Of a DNA stretch of 16,451 nt, positions 1 through 9,046 are shown one piece after another. Each line of letters begins with the position of its first letter. Position 1 is the first letter of the stretch. A program made the position numbers and the translations under genes. Source of the stretch: Termitomyces sp. T153 (Eukaryota; Basidiomycota; Agaricomycetes; Agaricales; Lyophyllaceae); NCBI GenBank assembly GCA_018296165.2, contig JACKQL020000283.1:1-16451 (forward strand), read 5' to 3'. The notes under the pieces are model-generated. The model worked only from the letters and a program-made list of their open reading frames with translations. It ran no database searches and was not told the origin of the DNA.

Positions 1-886
1 TTTTTTTTGGTGGTTCTGTTAATCATTAGGCGTATCTACATAGTTAGCTCCTATTGATTAGAAAGGATATTTGTGACAGTAAAACTGGTTACATCTCGTA
101 TCAAGTTTTAATTGTATGTCAGCCCACCACAGGGAAATGCTATTACGCACGACGTGTGGGGCTCGGGTTATGATACCTTCGGGCAGAAGTTATCTATTTC
201 GACCCGGGGGGGCGTTCCGCCCCCATACCCACTAAAACCCTGCTTGCCGACTTCCATGCTCTGTGCGGGGGGATCCCCCCTTGTATAATGTTTGTCCAGG
301 TGTCTGTTACTAGGTCTTCCTTTATGGCGCTAGCACCATATTTTGCTGTGTTCGACGCGAGGCAGTCCATTTTTATTCTTCTGAGCATTGTGTTGATCCA
401 CCTGGTCTTTATTTCCTTTTCCTTGGGGATGGCCTCGGGGGCGCTATCTAGTCGGATTTTCCATTCGCACCTGACCTTCCATATAAGGCATGCCGATTCA
501 GACATTGTAATCTGATACATTCTGTTGCCCGCTTTCGTCATTTTGCCTTTGGTGAATTTCGATGGGATGAAGTGGCATCCCATTATCATTCCAATGGTTG
601 GTCTGGTCCATTCTATGCCCCTCAGAGTGCATAACTTTCCTACTATTTTCCATACTTCTTTTTGACCCGTTGCAGTGCACTGTGTTAGAATGTGTGCCAT
701 GCTGTCTTCTTCCTTGCATACTTGGCACATGCCTCTGTGCTCATAGTTTGGTATATTCTTCCAGTATCTCCCTATTTTGTACATGTTGTGGATAGTCTTC
801 CACAGAAAAACACGGGCTTCCTTTGTCAGTTGATGAGCCCCAGTTATCGCTGAGCACCATTTTCGGCATTTTTTGGCATTGTGGAC
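1..886 (-). mobile_element. 5'-truncated LINE (non-LTR retrotransposon), 3' end with poly(A) remnant
   Basis: The minus strand carries the last part of a LINE polyprotein, then about 190 nt of 3' untranslated sequence, and ends in eight A residues (T run at 1-8) at the window edge, where the poly(A) tail may continue. The open frame runs back to a TAA at 887-889, and nothing upstream of it resembles reverse transcriptase or RNase H, so the copy is 5'-truncated or was cut by a later event. CpG is common here, unlike in the second LINE of this window, so the two are different families or have very different histories. The right boundary is set only by the loss of coding similarity and could lie some tens of bases further right. 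Confidence 0.75.
194..886 (-). pseudogene. LINE polyprotein, C-terminal fragment with CCHC zinc-binding domain
   Basis: Open frame of about 230 codons, with the first Met at 784 but open upstream to 886. The upstream part (residues reading VFLWKTIHNMYKIGRYW) matches the segment that follows RNase H in fungal LINE polyproteins. It leads into C-x2-C-x7-H-x4-C (residues CQVC...H...C, about 676-727), the C-terminal zinc-binding module thought to hold template RNA. A basic tail follows and ends at a stop at 194. No endonuclease, reverse transcriptase or RNase H is present, so this is a non-autonomous remnant even though the fragment has no internal stop. It is not a host gene, since no independent start or promoter is visible. 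Family assignment rests on motif order recognised by eye. Confidence 0.75.
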
Positions 887-1904
887 TTAGTGGCAGCTGA
901 CTACTTTGTATTTGACACAAGTCACAACACTCAGCACACGGGACCGAGCCCGAGGGTTGGACCAAAGCACGAGACTCTAGCAAATACAAGACTTATTGAG
1001 CACAAGAAATATCATGTGGAGTCTGGAACTTGGGCCTAGATCATCAAGGCCTAGACCCCCCCTAGCGATGATTCTTAGTGACCCTAGTGATCCTGGCGAC
1101 AAAACAGTGTTCTCCTACCATATATGGACAAATTATCAGATGCATACCTTTTTACTAGCAGTTCATTTGCCGAGCTTACCCACATACTTGAACGGTGTCT
1201 ATGCTTCAGGTGTTGACATTGGACTCATTTCTTTTGGTTTTATTAGCAATTAGGCATCACTAAGACTTTGCCTATGATGTTTCACTTAGTTACTGACTGA
1301 CACCTTGTATGCACCATAAGCACAGTGACAGACGCCATCACTAGTACTTATTTGTTTACTTTCACATAACTATACTTCGAAACATATAAATACTGACTGT
1401 ACATAGACACTAAAGAAGAGAAGAACAGAGAACCCCCTTCAGAGTTGACTAGCTGCTCTCTCTCTAAGCCTACCAGCTTGAGATTTCACTTTGCCTTTCT
1501 TTCCCTTATTTCGTCTTTGACTCCGGCTTAGCGATGAGCCTCCTCGACTTTGACTTTGACTTAGTTGGGTACCAACTATGGGTGCCTATTTGTGTTAATT
1601 TGACTTAGCGATGCTAGCAACTCCAGCTAGTGACTAGTTCACGTTTGTCCCTTGGTTTCAATCCTTACCTTACCGTCTTCTCTCTCCCTACTCTCCTCAC
1701 CACCATTACAATGACCTCAGCTGGCAATAGTGACTTCTTTCTACTTCACCCCACATCTCAACTTTTGCTCTAGTTCTCTGGGATGGTTACTGATTCACCC
1801 TCAACTATTAACTTCCTACTGCCAGCTACCTTATCTAGTGACTAGTGTTAGGTCCTCTCTTTAGGTTTCCTGCATGGCACTAGGTGGCATAGGAGCACAT
1901 CACA
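887..1904. other. Gene-free stretch, possible solo LTR or LTR remnants
   Basis: No coding region is convincing. The plus strand has a TATAAATA box at 1385-1392, followed by a purine stretch (AAGAAGAGAAGAACAGAG) and then pyrimidine-rich sequence with CTCTCTCTC and CTTTCTTTCCC. That layout is typical of the promoter and U5 part of a fungal LTR. The motif CTAGTGACTAG occurs twice (1627-1637, 1835-1845) and TAGCGATG three times (about 1065, 1531, 1607). A 9-bp inverted repeat, TTGTATTTG (906-914) and CAAATACAA (981-989), lies near the left side. I found no TG...CA ends with a matching 5-bp duplication, so element limits are not assigned. The LINE fragments on both sides overlap in the domain they encode, so they are not one LINE split by this stretch. 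Confidence 0.4.
1385..1392 (+). promoter_or_regulatory. TATA box in unassigned LTR-like stretch
   Basis: TATAAATA lies in an AT-rich patch about 40-50 nt before a purine-rich run, and no ORF follows. It fits the core promoter of a solo LTR read on the plus strand. It is supported only by the motif and its setting. Confidence 0.35.
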
Positions 1905-4023
1905 GTACATGGTTCTGGATTGAGGTCCATATAAGTTCATCAGTGGGGGTCTTCCCTGTTACCTCTTTTGCCTTCTGTTTAATCTTTTCCAGGTTCACTT
2001 TTGTTCCTTTCCTTTCAGGTTTTTTCTTCTTCTCTATAATCCCTTTATAGAGCAGAGCTTGAGAGGCTGTGTTCAGTTTTGTGCCCAGGTGGTAGAAGCC
2101 TGGTACTGGGGAGGTGTCACTGTTGAAGATGTTGTTCCCCTCTGTGCCTTCTTTTGCCAGTTTGTCTGTGCCTTCATTTCTAGTTATGCCTGCATGTCCT
2201 TTCACTTTTGTTAGGGCAGCCTGTCCATTTCTGAATCTTAATCTGGATACTGTAGCCCTGAGGAGCTCCTTGTTTGCAATGCCTATTCAGCCTTGGTCTT
2301 TCCATGTTGTGAGATGTTTTGTGAGCCCATCTATTGTTGTTTTTGAGTCACTCATGATTTTGAGGTTGCTGTTGTCTGGTGTGTTTATAGCTGCTAGGAG
2401 GATTGCCACTATCTCTCCTGCATTGTTTGAATGTTTTAGGTTTCCTGGGAGGTGTATTGTGATATTGTGGTCATCCCCTTCACCAAACCATACTCCTGCT
2501 CCTGCTCTGGCATCTCCATGTCCATTATTTTCACAGGACTCATCTATGAAGACCACTATTTTTTTGGGAGGGCCCACTTCCCTTGTGGGGCACTTTCTGT
2601 GAGGGATTTTGCTCTCATCTTTATTTACAAAGACCCAGAAACCTTCTCCTAGGTCATCTCTTGTGGTTATAGATTTGTTGAAAGGGACCCAGTTTTCATC
2701 TCCATTTGGAGTGCCTGTGTTCATCTCAGTTTGACTTTGGTTTGGGTCCTGTCCATCTTTCTGTGGGTCCCAATTCTCATTTAGTCTTCCTAACAGTTCC
2801 TTCACAACAAGGCCACATTTGTTTGGGTTTGTGCACCCTCTATCTCTTAGGTCTTTGCAGCTGACACATTTACAGTTCTTCCTCTGTTTGTGCTCAGGGT
2901 TGTGTATGGGAGAGGTTGTTTTCACTAGTGTGAGTAGGTCTCCCACAGTGTAGATCTGGTGGTTTACTCTCTGGCATCTTGCCCATTTTGAGTTATAGCC
3001 TATGTACTTTGCTCCTACTAGCCCAGTGTGATGCCATACTAGTAGTCTCTCTTTTAGTGTGTTGTCTAGATGTAGGGGTGCAAACTTGACTCCATGTTTT
3101 CTTGTTGCATAGAACATGTGCTTTAGGGAGGCAGGCATACCACCCTCTTTTCTTGTGTCAGCCCTGATTTCTTGTAGGAAAATTTTTATGCAGGTTGCCT
3201 CATCCTTTTTCTGCCATTTTTCTTGGATGTTCCCTCTTATTAATGTGTCTGCCACCTTAGCCCAGGTTGGGTGGTGTTCTCCCAGGTTTAGGTATTGCTT
3301 TGCTTTCATCAGTTTGATGGCTTCATTTCTGGATCTAAGGTCTAGTAGTTTTTTTTCTCCTTGTTCTATGAGTCTGTATAGTGTCTCCATACTGACTGTT
3401 GGGTGGCTAGCTTGGGCCCATATGAAGGTGCATATTGTCCTTTCAAGCCTTAGTTTGATCTCATAGGGCATGCCTTGTACACAGGTTCTGTATTGTGTGC
3501 ATCCTCCCACTACCATACCTATCATGAGTCTCTGGCCATCCATGGTGGGGTTACCTTTTTCCCATCTTTTTAGGTCTCTGTCAATGGCTTCCAGGGTGGG
3601 GGCCCACATGCTTGGGTTCTCTACTTTATTTCCTATGAAGGCTCTAAGTAGGTGTGTTGCTTCTCCCTCTCTAGCTATGCATATACTCTCTGGGATTCTG
3701 GCAGTGCTTGGATTTAGTTTTCTTGTGCTTAGGAGGCATTCTTTGTAGGTTGTGTTGCCCATAGGAACTATTGCCATTTTAAGCTCATTGAATTTCCCTC
3801 CAGAGGCTTCATACCATCTATTGAGGATTTTCTGGAGGGTTGGGAGATTGTCCTGTTTGGAGAGATACACCATTGTGTCATCAGCAAAGAGTTTTGCTAT
3901 CACACTCAGATGGTTGGCCTGGTTATGCTTTCCCAGCTCTGGAGGGTTTCTGTCCCAATGTTGAAAGTGGCAGATGATCCCAGGTACACTCATGGCCCAC
4001 CTGTGCTTGGGGTGGCTGTGCAT
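1900..4023 (-). pseudogene. LINE ORF2 remnant: reverse transcriptase C-terminal part, Cys cluster, RNase H
   Basis: One reading frame of about 707 codons with a single internal stop, TGA at 2287-2289, probably from a Trp codon by G to A. Residues 46-49 are FADD, the catalytic box of LINE reverse transcriptases, followed by TMVYL; the earlier palm motifs are absent. Around 2815-2880 lies a Cys cluster, C-x-C-x2-C-x7-C-x5-C. RNase HI follows: Asp494 (VVFIDES), Glu537 (NAGE), Asp559 (MSDS) and, past the stop, the last Asp in NEGTDKLA with the preceding GHAG. All four metal ligands are therefore kept. The product would copy RNA by target-primed reverse transcription and remove the RNA strand. The Met at 4023 is only the first Met after the deletion junction, not a native start. 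The frame ends at TGA 1900-1902, where the element itself is cut. Confidence 0.8.
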
Positions 4024-4873
4024 CTGAAGCCTTTCCCATTCGTAGTTACATGGTTCTCAGTTGCTTCTGTCCAAAGTTCTGGGGAGTCCTCCTCTGGTAT
4101 TTGATCATAGTCTTGTTCCTCTTGGTGGGGCGAGTCCTGATACATGGGAGAGTCTTCCTTCAAGGCTCAGTTTTGTGGTGTATTCCAGCTGGGCATTGTA
4201 GCTCTGCTTTGCTGGGAGGGTAGTCTTATGTGGGATAGGAGGTCTTTTTGGGCTGGGGTGCTATTCAACCAGTGTTTGTCATCTGTGCTTTCTGCTGGAT
4301 TTCTGAGGGGCTTGGGGCTTGTCATATGGGTATCCTCCTTCTGTTGGCTTGGTTGCATGGTTGCCTGGGATGAAGGGGTGGCACTGTGTGGAGTCGTGGA
4401 TGCATGAAGGCAGGCCTCTGGCTGTTGGCTCCTTCTTCCCTCCTGTATGGTGGAGTTGTGGGCTGGAGTGTTCTTTTTCCTTGTCTGGGGGGAGTTTTGG
4501 GGTGGGGTGTCAAAAGCAGAGAGGGAGAGTATAGGGCTCAGGCTTGGGGTTACATTTCTTTGCCTCTCATCTTCTTTGTCAATTTTCTCCACCTCAGATG
4601 CAATGGCAGGGTGCTTTGCTTTTCTTTCCTTCAGCAAAGAGTCTGAGTGCAGGCATTTGTTTGATTTCTGTAGTTTCTCCATTGCTTTCTTTGCCTTTTT
4701 TCAGTTCTTTTTGGGGGTTTTTACTATTGTCCAGCCTTTGTTTGTAGCTGGTGTTTCCTTCTCTTGGTTTTTTCTGGTGTTTTCCCAGCCAGGGGAGGAG
4801 GGGGCATCTTCTAGAGTAGTGTTTTCTTCGATGCTTTTCTCAAGGTCCAGCTGTTCCTGGGTGAAGAGCATGG
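4006..4873 (-). pseudogene. LINE ORF1, C-terminal portion (interrupted by LTR element)
   Basis: This continues the ORF1 piece at 15828-16049: the Met codon inside the target duplication (4869-4871) is followed by LFTQEQLDLEKSIEEN in the same frame. The protein is hydrophilic, rich in Lys, Glu, Ser, Pro and Gln. It has a short charged, probably helical start, a Lys-rich patch near 4640-4710 and an acidic tail near 4040-4150. LINE ORF1 proteins of this type bind the element RNA. Two stops break it, TGA 4701-4703 and TGA 4167-4169, each one transition away from a sense codon. It ends at TGA about 4004-4006. No zinc knuckle, the usual ORF1 C-terminal mark, is visible; it was probably lost in the internal deletion. 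Assignment rests on position and continuity more than on motifs. Confidence 0.65.
4869..4873 (+). repeat. Target-site duplication CATGG, left copy
   Basis: CATGG directly before the first TG of the left LTR; the same five bases directly follow the right LTR. Five bp is the usual duplication length for Ty3/gypsy integrases. On the minus strand it contains the ATG of an ORF1 Met codon. Confidence 0.93.
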
Positions 4874-5275
4874 TGTCACGACCCACTCCCTAGACACTGT
4901 TCCCAACCCCTCCCAATTTCCTATCTAACTCCCCTGAACCCCGCCCACACTTTTGCGCCCACACTGGATAACTCCGACACTTCTCCGGCAAACCCCGACG
5001 GCAACTCCAACACCCTCTCCGTAGCCATCAACACTCCCCCTGAAACCTTCCCCCACCATTCCTGGCCATGTCATACGTTCCCAACCCCCTACCCTAGTTT
5101 ACCCGACCCGTCCCGGAGTATCACGACGTCCTCGGAGCGGCCCACGCCCCCAACTGATCCCATCAGAATACCGCCGCGGCCCGCCCTTGGATTGTACCCG
5201 ACACCCATCGACTCCGCACAGCTCCGTCGACTCCCGCCACCATATCCACCACCCTCCGGGGTACCCAGTAGTCGG

Positions 5276-5283
5276 TATATAAG
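5276..5283 (+). promoter_or_regulatory. TATA box of the 5' LTR
   Basis: TATATAAG, conserved in the 3' LTR at 15242-15249. Transcription about 30 nt further would start near 5308, exactly where the self-primer complement begins. It would drive the full-length element RNA. Confidence 0.7.
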
Positions 5284-5307
5284 TCGTAGAATAACTCCTC
5301 GAACTTT

Positions 5308-5320
5308 AGTCTTGATATTA
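5308..5320 (+). other. Self-primer segment at predicted 5' end of element RNA
   Basis: AGTCTTGATATTA is the exact reverse complement of 5872-5884, the 13 nt directly after the LTR. It lies 32 nt downstream of the first base of the TATA box, where the transcript should begin. The 3' LTR counterpart (15274-15286) differs at one base, G to A. In Tf1/sushi retrotransposons the first 11 or so nt of the RNA fold back on the primer site and replace the tRNA primer. The start site itself is inferred. Confidence 0.75.
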
Positions 5321-5871
5321 CATTTACCGGTTTCCTATGTTTCATCTCTCGTCTCGTCTCTGTTTCTGTTTTTAAGTTTTGAATCTATCTTTTTCCTCAG
5401 TCTCGTCTTGTCTCCATCTCGTCTTGACTGTACATATTTCCTTTGTTCTTCTAAGTTCCTCTTGCTCCCTACGTCAGTACAAACTCCGTGCACGTGCCAC
5501 AACCCAAACATTCTTACGACAACTCCGACCCTCGCTCCCCGCTCGGCCCTGGGACCCATCAAGCCCTGGTAATCCCCTATCCAGCTCCGGCCCCGCCCCC
5601 ATCACCCAAGAAGCCTCCACTTACCCCGCAATCTATTTGCGCACCCACAAACTAGCCCTGACACCCGCCCTGGGTCAACGACCAGTACCTTTGGTCTTAG
5701 ACTCCTCCGGACCATTCAGGACTTGCTCGGGCCGCTTTCCCTAGGACCCCCTCGCAAGCTTTCCCCACCTCCGCTCCAACTCCAGATGCCTGGTTATAAG
5801 CGCAGGACATTGCGTCCACCTAGTAAGGACTCGCCAGTGTACTGAGCCCCCGTCGTCAGCGGAACCTGACA

Positions 5872-5884
5872 TAATATCAAGACT
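5872..5884 (+). other. Primer binding site, self-priming type
   Basis: TAATATCAAGACT begins immediately after the LTR end TGACA. It pairs over all 13 nt with 5308-5320. It resembles the initiator-Met tRNA site only loosely, so self-priming explains it better than a tRNA primer. Confidence 0.75.
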
Positions 5885-5903
5885 CCCCCTTACCCCGTTC
5901 TCA

Positions 5904-8420
5904 ATGTCTGCATTTAACCCCGCGTACAACCCCGTCGGTTACCCAACCGATGCCTATGGCCGACCCCTACTGGAAAATCCCTATGCCCCATTCTACCCAG
6001 GTCCCTTTGCGGACCAATACGTGCCCCGTCACTGGACCCCTGACCCCAACCAGGCATTCTACGCCCCCTCCATCAGCCAGGGAATACCCCCGGGCTGGCG
6101 CCGCCCTCCCGCATTCCACGCTGATGGCAATAACCCCCATATCAACCCCGGAGGATACTCTGCAGCACCCCCCAACCCCGCCTACCTTCCCCCCGCCCAT
6201 TACTATGCGTATCCAATCCCCGCTGCAGCCCCAGTCCCTCCAGAACCCATGGATAACTATTCCCCCCCCCACCCACTGTTTGCCGCTCAAACTCCTCCTT
6301 CTCCTAGGCAGCAAAGGGTCAAAGCCTATGCCCAGCAACACGACAAAGTCCTCCGCTTCCTCCGCCTGTCCCCCGCGGAATTTGCAAGGCATACCCACAC
6401 CCTCCTCACCAACCTAGGCTACCCCAATGCCTCCGCAACTCCGGAGGTCTGGGCAGATCGACTCCTCGACTTCCACAAACGCTACCTGCAAGGGAACCTC
6501 CCGGAGAATATGCAAGGCACCCTGGGCATCGACGACAACTTACGGAATGAGCTCCGCGCCTTGGTCAAAGAAATCCACACTAGCCCAAACCCCCGCCCCT
6601 TCAAAGACCCTCTGGATCCCGCCCGCTCCTTCCACGTGCAATGCGAGGAACCCGTCGGAACACAAAACGAAGCCCCATCTTCCGTTCCCCATCAGCAGGA
6701 AGAACTCAACGCGGCCTCCAGCATCTTGAGGAACCTCAACCCTGCAGGGGGGTTGTTCGACCAACCCGCCGCCCACACCTTGGCTCTCTCCGCCCGGCCC
6801 CGGGCCAGCTCCGTGCCCAGCGCCTTCCAAACCTGGGACCAACCCGCCGCCCCCGAACTCCGTTCCCAACGACCGCCCCTATGCGTCAACAACGACAACA
6901 GGACCCTCTCCTATATCGACGAGCCGGGCAACCCTGCCGACGAACACGCCCCATGCAACGGGCCTCAACAAGACCGACCCCCCCACTTTGATCTCCATGC
7001 CCCTTATATCAATGCCCCTCCGCCCCGTCCCAATGCCCCAGTTCCCCCGCGACAGCCCATGGGCCCTGGGGTGCCCCGACCCCCTTTTTCCGCCAACCCC
7101 TCTCGTCCCCCGCCCGCCCCGATGCCTAATCCCCCCACTGACGCCAACTATTTCGGACCCCCGACCCCCAGAGGACCCCCTCCCCCTCGATGGGCCCCAG
7201 GACCCGCCCCGGGTAGCATGGGTCAAAACCCCGGTGGAGGACCACCCAATGGCGGACCCCCTGGAGGATGGGGCCCAGCAATGGACAACTTTCCCCCCCA
7301 GCGTGGAAACAGAAATCACTACTACTACTACTACAATGCCGGACCCCCACCTCGAACTCAAAATTCACAGGACAATACCCGCGACGCACTGGCCCGGGAG
7401 GGTAAACTCGACATCCAGAAGCCCAAACCCTTCACCGGCCGTGACCCTCGGAAGTGGCGAATCTTCCTGACTCAGTGTTTAACTATGTTCCAAGCTAAGC
7501 CCATCACTTTTCAGCTTGAGAGCTCACGAGTAGCCTTTGCCACATCATACTTACAGGGCATCGCCTTCGACCACTACACCGCGCTACTCCGGTTTGACCC
7601 AAACAATCCCGTACTCTCCAATTGGCTCGCTTTCACCCAAGAGTTCTCGAGTAAGTTTGGCGTCTTTGACACCATAGCGGAGGCGGAGGAAAATCTCTTC
7701 AACCTCTAAATGCGCAACAACAAACGCTTCATGACCTTTATCGTACGATTCGAACGAGAGGCCTACAAGACCGGCTGGAATTACAATTACAATGCCCTCC
7801 GGTTTGCCCTCTGTTGTGCCCTACCCCAATGGATCAAGGACGTCCTTTGCCTCGCGCCCAAGCAAACCACCTACAACAGGTACAAGGCGCTTGTTACCCA
7901 GGTCGACCAATGTTACTGGGAAGACCGCAGCAAAAACACAGCACCCCGGACCTCTTGGAACACCTCTGGTAATGCCAACTGGCAGGCCGGAGCAACCAAT
8001 GGCATTCAATCCTCAATCCCCGCTAACCCCGCTAACCCCACACCCTGCTTTTCTCTGGGCCAAGGAGTCCCTAACACCAACCGACCCCCGGGGCATCGCC
8101 CACCCACCCAGCTCAATGCCGCTGACCTCCATGACACTCCAGCACCCCTGGATACCAACCCCGATGACCACAATGACATCCCAGACCCTGCCGACGATCA
8201 AGAAGCCCTATGCGCAAACAGAATCCAGGACAGCCCATGGATTGACGTGCCAGAGGAAATGCAGGAGAAATGACGGAAGGAAGGTGCATGCATCCTATGT
8301 GGTGAGCAGGGGCACTTTATTCGCAGTTGTCCTAAATGACAGGTGATGAGATGTGCCATGTGGACAATCAATGGAGAGGACTGTAACTACCAGTTCACAG
8401 AAAACGAGTCGGCAGTTTAG
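5904..8420 (+). pseudogene. gag: Gag polyprotein of the chromovirus, broken by stops
   Basis: Starts at ATG 5904, 32 nt after the LTR, at the first ATG of the internal region. Residues 1 to about 480 are very rich in Pro, Asn, Ala and Tyr, including a run of five Tyr near residue 473. A Retrotrans_gag-type domain follows from about residue 505 (PKPFTGRDPRKWRIFLTQC) and continues past a stop, TAA 7707-7709, into residues reading RNNKRFMTFIVRFEREAYKT. After TGA 8271-8273 the same frame gives a perfect CCHC knuckle, C-x2-C-x4-H-x4-C, at 8289-8330, then TGA 8337-8339 and finally TAG 8418-8420. Gag forms the virus-like particle and the knuckle binds the RNA. The long proline-rich N-terminus is unusual in size. 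TAA 7707 is best read as a mutated Gln codon; TGA 8337, just after the knuckle, could be a native Gag stop. Confidence 0.85.
8289..8330 (+). other. CCHC zinc knuckle of Gag
   Basis: Residues CILCGEQGHFIRSC have exact C-x2-C-x4-H-x4-C spacing. The knuckle lies between two in-frame stops (TGA 8271 and TGA 8337), so the ORF containing it is too short to notice when stops are taken as gene ends. Confidence 0.9.
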
Positions 8421-8491
8421 GTCTGGAAGATGCACTAGACCGCGGACCATATCCCGATGTCTTCTCCGCCCCAGCCACACTCCTCCGCGCA

Positions 8492-8974
8492 ATGGTACTT
8501 GCCCTGGACAACCCCCCAGCACACCTCCCCTCCCACTCCTCCACAAACCTCCTCTTCCGCACCACTCTCCCCTTCACTGACAAACCCATCCCCACACTAG
8601 TCGACAGCAGCACCACCGATAACTTCGTTGACGAATCCCTGGCGGTGCTCACCCCACAACCTCTCCGCCGCCTCTCCGCCCTGATCCCTCTCAAACTCTT
8701 TGACAGAGACTCTACCCCAGCAGGAGACATCACTCATTGCCTAGAGACAATCCTGACCTTTGCTGACAGACAACAGCAAGAACTCCAACTACTCGTCATA
8801 AAATTACACCCCTCTGCCCCCATTGTCTTAGGGTTCTCATGGCTCCGCTCCACCAATCCCCATGTCAATTGGCCCAGCCTCACCCTACACCTTGACCGGG
8901 ACAACCCCACCGACTCCAGATTGGTACCCTTCAATGTCTCACCCCCCTCCGAGAACTCCGAGACCACGATCGAC
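8492..8974 (+). other. First retropepsin-like domain of Pol (DSS active site)
   Basis: Catalytic Asp at 8603-8605 within TLVDSSTTDNFVDESL; the family signature is D-S/T-G, and here Gly is Ser (GGC to AGC, a CpG to CpA change). Seventy-six residues later come IVLGFSWL and NPHVNW, the usual second conserved block before the dimer interface. Length is right for one retropepsin monomer. The frame is open upstream of the Met at 8492 (back to TAA 8384-8386), and that stretch contains ALDRGPYPDVFSAPATLL, so 8492 is not the true domain start. Confidence 0.8.
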
Positions 8975-9046
8975 TAACCCCGGACCCCCCTGCAACTTTG
9001 CTCTAGGTCTGCACAGTTGTTCGTCATCTATGTCTGACTTGGCGGC

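Larger units (their letters stand above)
1905..4873 (-). mobile_element. LINE (second copy), 3' portion, internally deleted and CpG-free
   Basis: This is the downstream part of a minus-strand LINE whose upstream part lies at 15828-16451; the chromovirus sits between them. With one copy of CATGG removed, the two halves join in frame inside ORF1. From 4873 downward it holds the rest of ORF1, then abruptly the last third of a reverse transcriptase, a Cys cluster and RNase H, and it ends near 1905 without the CCHC tail domain or poly(A). The endonuclease and the first reverse transcriptase motifs are missing. No CpG is seen from about 1905 to 4020, and only about four up to 4873. Confidence 0.8.
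4874..5871 (+). repeat. 5' LTR (998 bp)
   Basis: Begins TGTCACGACC and ends GGAACCTGACA; matches 14841-15827 over its whole length. It contains a TATATAAG box at 5276-5283, a pyrimidine-rich R/U5 part with repeated TCTCG units near 5346-5430, and the 13-nt self-primer segment at 5308-5320. Against the 3' LTR I see three indels (1 bp near 5150, 11 bp in the TCTCG tract near 5402-5430, 1 bp near 5745). By eye there are roughly 30 substitutions in the first 300 bp, all transitions and mostly at CpG. Frames that appear open inside it are not genes. Confidence 0.95.

Noticed and set aside
779..1909. GTACA repeated at 779-783 and 1905-1909, a possible target duplication of a solo LTR
   Set aside because: The left copy is inside conserved LINE coding sequence that continues on both sides, so it cannot be an insertion edge.
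2114..4104. Several plus-strand open frames opposite the LINE
   Set aside because: They are antisense to a recognisable RT/RNase H frame, lack motifs, and are hydrophobic in the way expected of reversed coding sequence.
1..4873. The two LINE pieces (1-886 and 1905-4873) as one element split by a solo LTR
   Set aside because: Both encode the W-x-S...H-x-L stretch after RNase H, so they overlap rather than abut, and their CpG content is opposite.
5163..5744. Open frames inside the 5' LTR and the similar one at 15454-15699
   Set aside because: They lie wholly within LTR repeats, differ between the two LTRs only by decay, and encode low-complexity Pro/Ser sequence.
5872..5884. Initiator-Met tRNA primer site
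   Set aside because: Only a loose match to the TGGTATCAGAGC type, whereas the element's own RNA start matches over 13 nt.
5967..7389. Gly/Val-rich minus-strand and other plus-strand frames within gag
   Set aside because: They mirror the proline-rich, GC-rich Gag sequence, where stops are rare in every frame; no motif or start signal.
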